Below are positions 1 through 9,700 of a DNA stretch of 33,053 nt, piece after piece. The notes beneath the pieces are model-generated. The model had not been told where the DNA came from and did no database searches. It saw nothing but the letters and a program-made list of their open reading frames with translations. The position numbers were made by a program, and so were the translations under genes. Every line of letters begins with the position of its first letter. The stretch's first letter is position 1. The DNA is from Fibrobacter sp. (GTDB taxonomy: Bacteria; Fibrobacterota; Chitinivibrionia; Chitinivibrionales; Chitinispirillaceae): positions 1 through 33,053 of the forward strand of contig JAAZBG010000143.1 of the NCBI GenBank assembly GCA_012513915.1, written 5' to 3'.

Positions 1-2994
1 CAAAAGAAACAGTTTACAGGCACTGGAATAGCTTACGTGCAGCAAATCGCCTGTTTCCAATCCACTTTGATAAGCCAGGTCATAATAATCCAGGCCCTCC
101 CGATAATGACTCCGCCAGCATGAAATGTATGCACTGAAAACAAAATACACCGAAGATTTTAATGAATCAGCGTTATATTTGTCTATAAGTGCGAATGCCA
201 CTTTACTCAACTGATAGCTTCTTTCATAATCCCCCAGAAATGCATTATGGATGAGTCCTAAATCGACAAAATTTTTACATGATTCTGCTGTAGTTCCATA
301 AGAAATTGCAAGCTCAAACATTAGTAATTCTATGAGAGAAAAGAGTTGAAAATTAGTTTGGGCAACAGACGGAGCGGCCTGCAATAATAATTTCATCACC
401 ATTACATTGTTTTTATCTGTCATGTGTGGGAGCTCAATCAGTTTTTCAATAGGATTTTGGGCAAAATATGCCTTCATTTTCGCAATACCTTCTTTTACTG
501 CTTTGTCTATTTCCTGATTATCTGCAGGTAATGATACACCGAATAACGCTAATCCCTTGCGAACTTCTTCCAGAACAGCTTCAAGTTGTTGATAAGTGGC
601 ATCAAGGATTCGGATTTTTAAAGAGTATACACCTCCTTTATCGAAATTATCTGTCGCAAGCTCGAATAGTTGCTCGCAAAGGTCAAGAGCCTTGTCGATA
701 TTGCCTGACAAATACAGGCATTCTGCGTATTGTATGGAGATGCTGAACAGTTTATGCGGAAGTAAACCCCATTCTTCTGTTGATAACAGGGACTTCGCTT
801 TTTCGAGATATTCCGCTGCCGCATAATAAGCTGCGGCACTTTTTGCTTTACCCGCAGCCTGCTCATTAAGACTCATCAGGTTAAATCGCATTTCATAGTC
901 GATCAGAAACCTGCTGCCCCTGTTCAGCTGGTCTACAATATAGAATATCTTTTTATTCAAATTCTCAGAGTCGGTTTTCTTTAATGCACTTGAACCGATT
1001 CTGTAATGCATCTGAGCTTTTTCACTTTCGGGAATCAGCGAATAGGCAGCCTCCTGAATACGATCGTGATGAAACTTATAGATTCCATCACATAATCTTA
1101 CTAAATCTTCCCTGATAGCCAGGGATAGATCTTCAAGGACTGCTTCCATTGTTTTCTCCGAAACCGTTGCTAATTCCTCCAGATCAAACCGGTTACCAAT
1201 ACATGAACAAATTTTTAAAATATCCTGTGTGTTCTTTGGTAAACTAGAGATTTTAGTGGCCATGAACTCTACTACATTGTCAGTAACCTGCATCTCAATG
1301 ATACTGTCAATATTCCAGTTCCATCCATCCTTTGGATTGAACGAGAGTACTTTTTTGTCGTACAGGCTCTTTAGAAATTGATTTACAAAAAACGGGTTGC
1401 CTGCTGTTTTCCTATGGACAAGTTCCGCCAGCTCTATTGATTGTTCTGCTTTACATCTAAATACATTCACCAAAATCGTATTGATGTTATCAATGTCGAG
1501 AGGTTTCAGGGTAATATTATTTACTTTTGTACCATGTTTTACAATTTCATTAAACATTATCATCAGTGGGTGGTTCTGATCAGTCTCAGTATCCCTGTAA
1601 GCTCCGATGAAGAAAAAATGATTTGGCTGTTCTGGGCTGATAAAAACATTGACGAATTTTTGAAACAGCAGATTAAATCTATTCTGCGATTCTTCCGGAT
1701 TAAGATCCGGTACATCGGGCTGTTTGCCAATAACATATTCCAGCTCAGGAATTACACTAATCAAAACTTTTCCGTTGGAGCCAAGTGCAGAAAGCAGTTT
1801 ATTCTTTAATGAGTGCACCCGATCCTCACTCTCGGCAATTATCTGTCGAATGAGACTTTGAAATGCCTGGATTATTGAACTGTAGGGAATATCCCTTTTA
1901 AACTGATCATATTTACTTGAGATGAAATATCCTTTTTTCGCTACAATCGGCTTATAGAGTTCATTTACCAATGCAGATTTCCCTATTCCAGGACTGCCGG
2001 TCACCAGCATCATTTCACCAGTTCCAAGGCTTGCTCTTTCAAATGATTCCATTAAGTTTGCAGATTCCAGTTCACGACCGACAAGATGCTGTGGAATGTT
2101 AAACCGGATCGAAATATCCTTTTGGGCTATGGTAAAATTGTCGATTGTACCGTTCCGGGTTAACTGATTCAGACATTCAGTAAGATCAAAGGCCAGTCCT
2201 GATGCATTCTGATATCGTTCTTCCGGAGATTTTGCTAAAAGCTTAAGAATAATTGAAGAGATAACTGTGGGAATATCCGGATTCAAATCCCGAGGCGCAG
2301 TGGGTTGTCTGGCAATATGTGAATGTATCAATTCAATAGGATCTTTTGATTTGAAGGGCAACTTGCCTGTGAGCATCTCATAAAAAGTGATACCGAGAGA
2401 ATACAGATCCGTTCGATAATCCATGCTGCGATTCATTCGGCCTGTCTGTTCCGGGGACATGTATGCAAGTGTTCCCTGAATAACTGCCGGGTTATAGATC
2501 TCATCATTGGCGTGAGTTAGTAGTGCAGATATCCCGAAATCTGTAATTTTAACAATATTTTCTTCTGTATTAATTAAAATGTTATCAGGTTTAATATCCA
2601 TATGGATAATATTATTCTTATGAAGGTTACTGAGGGTTTCGGATAAGGTTATCGCAATTCCCAGAAAATTTTGTAAACTGATTGTTCTGGTTTTAAGCAA
2701 CTTTTTCAAAGAGATCCCATTAAAATCTTCTTCGATTATTGCATAATTAAAGGTATCCTCATCAAAAGTATCCTCGACAAAATCCAATGTTTTAACAATC
2801 TTTTCCAGATTGAGGTTTTTAATAAGGTTATATTCTTGCTTAAATCTTGCGAGTTCATCCGGACTTGGTTTTTTTGTCTTTAACAGCTTTATAATAACTG
2901 GTTGATTTTCGTTTATCCGGTGCCCGCGATAGATTACAGAACTTCTACTTTCATGAATATTTTCAGTCAGAATATAATCTGAAATTTGGTCCAT
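1..2994 (-). CDS. Multidomain Ser/Thr kinase with STAND ATPase and TPR-like region (partial, C-terminus off the left edge)
   Basis: 998 codons are visible, reading from ATG at 2994 to the window edge with no stop. Residues 1-270 form a Hanks-type kinase: Lys36 in VIIK, Glu54 in helix C, HMDIKPDN at 131-138 (HMD replaces HRD), DFG at 152-154, and SPEQTGRMNR after the activation segment. The glycine loop is degenerate. From about residue 310 an AAA_16/STAND module follows with Walker A GSPGIGKS at 333-340, the ESQNRFNL motif near 435-441 and GAYRD near 464-468. Helical TPR-like sequence fills the rest. The order matches the cyanobacterial HstK-like family (Ser/Thr kinase, ATPase, TPR, GAF, histidine kinase), so a sensor histidine kinase is expected beyond the edge; that part is inferred. 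Odd: the segment that normally carries Walker B and the LQWAD motif is missing in frame between residues 457 and 458. Probably a cytoplasmic signalling protein. Confidence 0.9.
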   Translation of the reverse strand, partial: MDQISDYILTENIHESRSSVIYRGHRINENQPVIIKLLKTKKPSPDELARFKQEYNLIKNLNLEKIVKTLDFVEDTFDEDTFNYAIIEEDFNGISLKKLLKTRTISLQNFLGIAITLSETLSNLHKNNIIHMDIKPDNILINTEENIVKITDFGISALLTHANDEIYNPAVIQGTLAYMSPEQTGRMNRSMDYRTDLYSLGITFYEMLTGKLPFKSKDPIELIHSHIARQPTAPRDLNPDIPTVISSIILKLLAKSPEERYQNASGLAFDLTECLNQLTRNGTIDNFTIAQKDISIRFNIPQHLVGRELESANLMESFERASLGTGEMMLVTGSPGIGKSALVNELYKPIVAKKGYFISSKYDQFKRDIPYSSIIQAFQSLIRQIIAESEDRVHSLKNKLLSALGSNGKVLISVIPELEYVIGKQPDVPDLNPEESQNRFNLLFQKFVNVFISPEQPNHFFFIGAYRDTETDQNHPLMIMFNEIVKHGTKVNNITLKPLDIDNINTILVNVFRCKAEQSIELAELVHRKTAGNPFFVNQFLKSLYDKKVLSFNPKDGWNWNIDSIIEMQVTDNVVEFMATKISSLPKNTQDILKICSCIGNRFDLEELATVSEKTMEAVLEDLSLAIREDLVRLCDGIYKFHHDRIQEAAYSLIPESEKAQMHYRIGSSALKKTDSENLNKKIFYIVDQLNRGSRFLIDYEMRFNLMSLNEQAAGKAKSAAAYYAAAEYLEKAKSLLSTEEWGLLPHKLFSISIQYAECLYLSGNIDKALDLCEQLFELATDNFDKGGVYSLKIRILDATYQQLEAVLEEVRKGLALFGVSLPADNQEIDKAVKEGIAKMKAYFAQNPIEKLIELPHMTDKNNVMVMKLLLQAAPSVAQTNFQLFSLIELLMFELAISYGTTAESCKNFVDLGLIHNAFLGDYERSYQLSKVAFALIDKYNADSLKSSVYFVFSAYISCWRSHYREGLDYYDLAYQSGLETGDLLHVSYSSACKLFLL

Positions 2995-3202
2995 AACTAT
3001 TCCTACTTTCACGAAAAATTGGTTACAAAATACCTGCACATCTCTGCATTTCGGGATAGTTCAAAATGCCTGCAATCTACTGTGTACTATCTGAAACTGA
3101 AAAAAATACAAATCAATTGTATTATAGAATGATATCAATATCAAATAAAATCAGTTATATAAACCAGATAAACGGGAATTACGGATTGAAGGGGTGGGGC
3201 AG

Positions 3203-3245
3203 CCTCATCCCCTGACCCCCTCTCCGCAAGCGGAAGAGGGGGAGG
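3203..3245. repeat. GC-rich palindromic repeat (REP/MITE-like, single unit)
   Basis: CCTCATCCCCTGA is followed by a hairpin with arms CCCCCTCTCCGC and GCGGAAGAGGGGG (3216-3242). It resembles the arms of the larger element at 21088-21208 and stands out from the AT-rich surroundings. Common dispersed intergenic repeats of the form CCTCACCCC-(hairpin) look like this; assignment to a named family is not possible here. Confidence 0.6.
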
Positions 3246-3410
3246 ATGGTATGGTGTTACCGATTAATTATCGATCTGATCAGGAAATGTTGTGAAAACT
3301 CCGATGCCATTATTTTGGAGCCCCCTTGAAATGTATTAAAGCGAACGATTGAGCAGATTGATATGAGGATAACATTCGACCCGCAATTTTTCCAGAAGAA
3401 CTAAATAAAC

Positions 3411-3440
3411 AAAAACCTGATTCACTCGAATCAGGTTTTT
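3411..3440 (-). terminator. Bidirectional rho-independent terminator after the esterase gene
   Basis: A 13-bp perfect inverted repeat (AAAAACCTGATTC / GAATCAGGTTTTT) with the 4-nt loop ACTC gives a hairpin ending in a T-run on either strand. It lies 54 nt past the esterase stop codon, so it most likely ends that transcript. Confidence 0.85.
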
Positions 3441-3493
3441 GATACATTATGTGAAGCACTCATTACAAGTTATGTAAAGAATCGTATCGCTTA

Positions 3494-4858
3494 TCACTTA
3501 AAAATTTCATCAGAATAATGCTGAAATACCGCGTTGCAATAGCTGAACGTGTGGCCGGCTTCTGAATAGGAGGTGAAATCATAGGTGTGCCTGATATTTA
3601 GTGAGCCCAAAAATTTTTCGAAATCTCTTGTGTCAGTCCATGCTATATCTGTTTCATTGGAATGCAGCTTGTAGGCTTTTAGCTGGTGAACGCGGGATGT
3701 ATCGATTGCACCACTTGCAACATCTGCTCTCATTTTTGCTTCATTAAAACCGCCGCTTTTGTAAAGCCCTCCGCATATCGGGTAGGAGTATCCGAAGAGT
3801 TCCGGATAAAACAGGGTAAGATTATGTGTCTGCATGGCGCCCATGGAGAACCCTGAAATCGCCCGCCCAAAACGTGATGTATCCGCCTTGTAATTGGATT
3901 CAACATATTTCCTGATGTCAACGGTAAGATCGGTATAAAATGGATCTGCATTTTTACCGTAATTGCCATACCCATTGTTACCACCCGCATCGGGAGTAAC
4001 GATGATCATTGCCTGCATCTTATCCCTTCCCTGAAAACTATTGAGCGTATTCACCAGGTTTCCTTTCGTTCTCCATGCAGTGCGGTCTTCACCACCCCCA
4101 TGAAGAAGATACAGTACCGGGAGTACATAAAGATCTTTATAATCTGAAGGAAGATGGACTTCAATTGAACGGTTTTGCTTGACGTTTATTGTTGGTTGAA
4201 GTTTATAGGTTCTGAGATTAAGCGTAATTGCAGGCACTTCCTGTGCCGCAACGTTTGTCAGTGCAATTTTTTTAATTTCATAGCCCATTCGCAGCACGAT
4301 GAGCGAGTCCGGGCCGGAAACTGCTGCAAATTTTGACATAGCGCTTTTTTCTGCAAGGTCTGATTTTGTCAACATAAAATTACCACTGCTGTTATTAAGC
4401 TGGATCGTTGCATTTACAGTATGACCAGTACATTTCAGTACATACATTCCGGATGCTAATGGTGCATTGGTAGTGTTAAGGTCAACAAATATCATATCAG
4501 GTCCGGCAGTACCGCTGAAAAGTGATGCCACCCGTTTTCCCTCAATGTCAAATAGATCAAGTGTAACAACCTGAGTGGCCGGAAGAGAGAACATGATCCG
4601 GTTATTGTGTACATTGAAAAAACTGTTTTGCTTGGATGTTGCGTGACTGGAAATAATTCCGGTACCTGGCAGCTCAAGTGAAAATTTCCCGTCATTATCG
4701 GTTGAGTCACTGATTGATGGATTGTTTTTCAGCCATACTTTTGTATTGGCTAATCCGTTAGAGGTACTGTTAACTACCCGGCCGGTAATCGCATCTGCAA
4801 CACCTGCAGCCCCGATTCCGCACGATAATATAATAGTAGCGATTTTCTTGAATTTCAT
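3494..4858 (-). CDS. Secreted alpha/beta-hydrolase esterase, CE1/esterase-D (feruloyl-esterase-like)
   Basis: 454 aa. Residues 1-23 are a Sec signal peptide. Residues 24-75 resemble a carboxypeptidase-regulatory-like beta domain, and 85-155 a FlgD/Por-like beta module (LFDIEGKRVASLF, LASGMYVLKCTG) that usually sits at the C-terminus of exported proteins but here is internal. Residues 220-454 are the esterase: HGGG oxyanion loop 253-256, nucleophile Ser338 in GFSMG, His436 in EAGHTF, and Asp404 as probable acid. This family includes feruloyl and acetyl-xylan esterases that strip hemicellulose side groups; the exact substrate cannot be read from sequence. GAGGGGG lies just upstream of the ATG. 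The gene is monocistronic with its own terminator. Confidence 0.88.
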   Translation of the reverse strand: MKFKKIATIILSCGIGAAGVADAITGRVVNSTSNGLANTKVWLKNNPSISDSTDNDGKFSLELPGTGIISSHATSKQNSFFNVHNNRIMFSLPATQVVTLDLFDIEGKRVASLFSGTAGPDMIFVDLNTTNAPLASGMYVLKCTGHTVNATIQLNNSSGNFMLTKSDLAEKSAMSKFAAVSGPDSLIVLRMGYEIKKIALTNVAAQEVPAITLNLRTYKLQPTINVKQNRSIEVHLPSDYKDLYVLPVLYLLHGGGEDRTAWRTKGNLVNTLNSFQGRDKMQAMIIVTPDAGGNNGYGNYGKNADPFYTDLTVDIRKYVESNYKADTSRFGRAISGFSMGAMQTHNLTLFYPELFGYSYPICGGLYKSGGFNEAKMRADVASGAIDTSRVHQLKAYKLHSNETDIAWTDTRDFEKFLGSLNIRHTYDFTSYSEAGHTFSYCNAVFQHYSDEIFK

Positions 4859-5615
4859 CTTGCCCCCTCGATGTAAGTCAATAGTTTAGATACGTTAAAT
4901 GTTTGGAAATTGATTGAAATATGGTGTTTTATTCACCTGTGTGTTGTTGTTGATGTAGTATAACCTTTCTTTGTGTAGTTTTTGTAATAATCTACAGTGT
5001 GAATTATTAGTATTTTTTTACAACCACCATGAAAATAGTAAAAAATTCAATTCATGGTGTTGTATATCCAAAAAATGAGAAAAATTGGTTGGAATAGTTA
5101 CTTCCTGAATGGGTACTCATTTTTTATATGTATAATATAACCATATTTATCGACAGGATGGCTTAATTTTTTCTGATTGCCACTGTGCAATCAACCCCTG
5201 ATTATATCAAAATAATCCTTATTCTGTAAATAATACGCAATCATTTTACGATGTTCACCGAAATCTGGTTCGCTGACGGATAATGGTGTATTGTTAAGAT
5301 TTGCGATGTATACACTATCGTACCATTTGAAGGCATTTTGTATATGAATAGTATCTAACATAGATGCTTGTCACCCTGTTTGCTAAACGGGTGCAATTCT
5401 TTCAATATCAAGTTTTAAACAACCCGGCTGATGGACGCTTGACAATAGTAATCAGACAACCAGCCAGCTGAGCTGTTTTGTAAATCTTAAGTCAGTGTAG
5501 TTTTTTACCTTATTATTTTGTACAGATAATAGTTAGATTTATCCCGTAAGAAAAGTATATTTTGTTTATTATTATGTAGCAATAATGTAAACAACTAGTA
5601 CAAATGGTGAGTTAA
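4859..5615. other. AT-rich divergent intergenic region
   Basis: This region separates the divergent esterase and regulator genes and so should hold both promoters. It is strongly AT-rich. A TTGACA occurs at 5439-5444 on the plus strand, but no clear -10 at 17 nt supports it. The only coding-like stretch is the short minus-strand frame at 5191-5361, listed separately. Confidence 0.5.
5191..5361 (-). pseudogene. Short unrecognised reading frame or gene remnant (56 aa)
   Basis: ATG at 5361 opens a frame of 56 codons ending at TGA 5191-5193. The composition is protein-like (AFKWYDSVYIANLN, FGEHRKMIAYYL, YFDIIR), with alternating aromatic and charged residues. No Shine-Dalgarno precedes the ATG and no family is recognised. 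It may be the C-terminal remnant of a decayed gene or a small unknown protein. Confidence 0.3.
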
Positions 5616-6446
5616 ATGGTCAATATCCTGGATTACCTTGATTATAAAGAGTACCTTAAAGCGTATTATACTGAGCAACGGGCACTGCGTCCCCATTTTA
5701 CGTTTCAATGGATTGCAGAACGCGCAGGCTTTAAAAACAGGGGTTTTGTTCACTCGATTTTTAATAATCCAAAAACCAGATTGTCTACAACCAATAGCAT
5801 TAAACTTCTGAGGGTTATTCCACTTACAAGAAATGAGAAAGAATATTTCAATTTCATGGTTGCCTATAAACAGGAAAATAATGAGACAGAGAAGCTTCGT
5901 ATACGGGAAAAATTGGAGGAATTTCGAAAGTTTGTTGTCTCAGACCAGTTAAAAAGTGATAAAAAGGTGTTTTTTTCAAAATGGTATCATGGCGTTATTC
6001 GTTCAATTATTGGAATGATCACCTTTAAGGGGGAGTATAAACAGCTTAGTAAATGGTTGTTTCCCCACATTACTCCCGAGGAGGCTGAGGAATCGGTGGC
6101 GCTGCTCGAACGACTCCAAATTATTCATCGAACCAGTGATGGAGCCTACGCGCTCACTACAGCGCCGAATTTAATAAACGGCGCTGATATTTCTCAGGAA
6201 GACAGGGATAACTCCCACATTGGTTTAATGCTGGCGGCTAAAGATACACTGCCACTACATTTAGATGGTAATCAGGTCAGATCTATGACTGTCGGCATTT
6301 CAGAAAAAACAGCGGAAATTATCAGAAAAGAAAGTCTGGAACACCTCGATCATATAAAAAGACTGATTCAAAACGATGAAGGCCCGGAAAGGGTGTATCT
6401 CATTCAATCAATCTTTATGCCTCTAACAAAAAAAATGTCGGAGTGA
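5616..6446 (+). CDS. TIGR02147-family putative transcriptional regulator
   Basis: 276 aa with no signal peptide or membrane segment. The N-terminus (NILDYLDYKEYLKAYY) and the following FQWIAERAGFKNRGFVHSIF helix-turn-helix-like segment (about 30-50), then LTRNEKEYFNFMVAYKQ, are the hallmarks of TIGR02147, a paralogous family described from Fibrobacter succinogenes. The C-terminal half (VRSMTVGISEKTAEIIRKES, then PERVYLIQSIFMPLTKK) matches the usual ending. GGTGAG precedes the ATG. It lies directly upstream of the giant surface-protein gene on the same strand, so control of that gene or of the neighbouring enzymes is a reasonable inference without direct evidence. Confidence 0.85.
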   Translation: MVNILDYLDYKEYLKAYYTEQRALRPHFTFQWIAERAGFKNRGFVHSIFNNPKTRLSTTNSIKLLRVIPLTRNEKEYFNFMVAYKQENNETEKLRIREKLEEFRKFVVSDQLKSDKKVFFSKWYHGVIRSIIGMITFKGEYKQLSKWLFPHITPEEAEESVALLERLQIIHRTSDGAYALTTAPNLINGADISQEDRDNSHIGLMLAAKDTLPLHLDGNQVRSMTVGISEKTAEIIRKESLEHLDHIKRLIQNDEGPERVYLIQSIFMPLTKKMSE

Positions 6447-6770
6447 AAAGGATCTTGTATCGTACATCGTTTTATTCCTGCGATTGATAGTGTCCGGCAA
6501 CATTAGAATGCCCGAATCGTATCAACCGGTCAGCGAATGGCCCCCAAATGATCCTGCGCGTCGTAGAAACAGGTCATCAACCTATCACATTTTCAAGTTA
6601 ACCTGTTATCTCTGGATAACAGAAGTTTTATTTTACGTTGGACTGTGATACCGGCAAATCTATTTTATAGAGTTGGCGACTGTAGTAAGGTCTTGAATTG
6701 ATTCAATAAATAAGTAGTAGATAGTAATTTAATGTTCTATGGAATGGTATATTCCTCCCGGGAGATGGTA

Positions 6771-9700
6771 ATGCGTTCTCAAAATTTTTCCACCATAAAG
6801 AGTATCAAAAATGCGGGTTTTATACGGTTTTTTTTTACTCTGCCCGTAGCACTACTGCTGTTAGTGTATCTGGCATGTTCGTCTGATGTGCTCCCGATTG
6901 CAGGAACGCCAACAATAAACGAAACCGCCGGGATTATTGTCGATCGGACAGGAACACCTGCCAGCGGGGTACAGGTTGCAATGTATCCTTCAGACTATAC
7001 AGTAGATACTGATTCGAAACTCTTTAAGAAAGCAGTTGCAGGGAATTCCCGGATCATCCAAACAATTACTAATGACAGCGGAATATATAAATTTCAAGCT
7101 GTTGAGCCTGGATATTTCACCATAATTGCTCAAACGGTTGATACCAGCTTTATTGTCAAAATAGATTCAGTTCAAACTACTGAAGCTGGAACACCTTCGT
7201 ATAATCCTCCTCCAGCTACTCTCAAACCTCCGGCAACAATCATCGGGAAGATTGACTGGATCGACAGTACAATGGAGGTCTATGTACTGGTTGTCGGCAG
7301 TGACCGTCATGTTAAAGTCAATCCTGATGGCAGTTTTACGATTGATAAATTAGCTGAAGGAACCCAGTCGTTACGTATTATAACATTACAAAACGGGGTA
7401 TCGGTCGATACGGTCAAAACCGGTTTTCGTGTGGAATCTGAAGAAACTGCCACAATTCTGGTTAATGATAGTGGAATGGTCAGCCGGCAACTCACTATTA
7501 ATGAAGCAATGCCTTGTACTTTAAGTATTGCACAGTTTAATGCTGAAATACCTGTTGGTAAACAATGCATATGGTATCTGGATTCAATTGCTTTCGATAC
7601 AACGGTATCAGGCATTTTAATACTTGATTCTATTACACCCGCTCAGGCTGGCACCTACACTTGTACCATTGATGGTGAGTCGGTCAGGTATGAATTTGTG
7701 GTTGACGTACTATCGCTGATTAATGTCGGGTTGAGCGGTGGCAGCACCGATAAGGTGCTGAGATTGTTTCCGGGCGCACAGATACCACTTGCAGCGATAA
7801 GTGATACGCTTGACAAAAAAGGGCATACTTTAATTGGCTGGAATACAGCACCTGATGGAAGCGGCGTGGGATATGCACTTGATGATACAGTTACTGTTGA
7901 TACAACAAACGTGATACTTTATGCGGTATGGGAGAAAAACAGCTATACTGTTCAGATTATTGGTGATAGTGGTGTTGTTCAGACAATTACAGCATTGTAT
8001 GGTGAACTACAGCCGATTACCGCGTTACATCCGCCACACTATCATTTCGTAAACTGGAGTGTTATTTCCGGTTCTGCAATAATTAGCGATTCACTTGCTA
8101 TACAAACCAGCATTGTGCCTGGAAATGGCAATGTTACCATAAAGGCAATATTTGTTCCGGATACGTACCAGCTTGAAATTGCCAATACTACCAATGGTCA
8201 TGGTACGGGAGCAGGAAGCATTACGTATGGTGTATCTGATACTATTTCAGCCATTCCCGATACCGGATACATTTTTTACAAATGGGAAATTGTCAGCGGC
8301 AGTGCGATCATTGCCGACAGTGCTGCTCCGGTCACCACCATTTTACTTGATTCTGCATCAGTTATCAGACCGCTGTTTACATTGATAACCTTCCCGGTAC
8401 AACTGGATAAGAGCAGCAGTCATGGATCTTTTACTGTTGCAAATGATACCGCATCAGCATTTACAGCATCATACGGAATTCCCGTTGCGATAATCGCATC
8501 CGCCGACACTGTAAATGGTTATCGGTTTGGTAAGTGGATATGTCTCTCCGGCAGTGCGCAGTTTGCTGATTCCCTGTCTGCATCAACAACGGTAAAAATT
8601 ACGTCACCGGGTACTGTTATCACCGCGCAGTTTGCACTGAATGAGTATTCAGTGCAGAAGTCAATCAGTGGTAGCGGGGTAGTCACGATGCCCGATTCTG
8701 TGGCCTATGGCGAGCTGGTGGAAATTACTGCGGCTCCGTCAACGGGATATCACTTTGCTGTATGGCGGGCAGTTTCCGGAGAGGTTTTGTTTGCGGATTC
8801 GAGTGCAAGTCTGACCACCATGCGTGTAGTCAAGGGAAGTGCTGTGGTACTTGCGGTGTTTGCTAAAAATGTGTACACAATAGTTTACCGTGGTAATAGT
8901 GCTACTGGTGGTACAGAACCGCAGGTAAAACAATTCTCTATTGGTGACACGCTGATACTTGGCACTGCAGGTACATTGACAAAGAGCGGTTATACATTCA
9001 CCGGATGGAACAGTATCGCTGATGGAACCGGAAGTGGCTATCATGCCGGCGATACAGTAATTGCAGATACTGTCAATATTGTTTTGTACGCACAGTGGAC
9101 AATTAACCAATACAAAGTAACATTTAACAGCCAGAGCGGAAGTGCAGTTGACTCCCAAATTGTAAATTATAACGACACAGCAAAAACACCATCGGTACCA
9201 ATAAAATCCGGGTATACTTTTGGGGGATGGTTCAAAGAATCTGCCTGCACGAACCCATGGACATTTGGTACTGATAAGGTGACGGGAAATGTTACGTTGT
9301 TTGCGAAGTGGACACCGAACCCCTACAATGTTACCTTTGATAAAAATGATTCATCAGCAACGGAAAGCATAGCTCAACAGACAATCACTTATGGAATCTC
9401 TGCACCCCTGACAGCAAATGGGTTTACAAAAACGGGATATAGTTTTGCAGGCTGGGCGACCAGTTCCAGTGGGAGCGTAGTATATGCGAATGAGGCAAGT
9501 TACACAATGGCAACTGAGGGGGATACGTTATATGCAAAATGGAATACAATTGGGTACACTATAACCTACTATTTAAATGAAGGAACAAACGGTGCCAATC
9601 CAGCAAACTATACTGTTGAAACACCGACCATAACTCTTGCTGCTGCGTCAAAGACGGGGTATGCATTTGACGGGTGGTATTCAGATGCTCTTTTTGTTAA

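Larger units (their letters stand above)
2995..3493. other. Intergenic region between kinase start and esterase end
   Basis: No convincing gene is seen. The right part holds a GC-rich hairpin repeat and a bidirectional terminator (listed separately). A perfect TATAAT on the minus strand (3121-3126) lies about 127 nt upstream of the kinase ATG, but no good -35 hexamer sits at the normal spacing, so it is only a weak promoter candidate. Confidence 0.5.

Noticed and set aside
618..1809. Several frames on both strands inside the first 3 kb (for example 1441-1809 plus)
   Set aside because: They overlap the continuous kinase frame on the minus strand, which shows clear kinase and ATPase motifs; the others are out-of-frame shadows.
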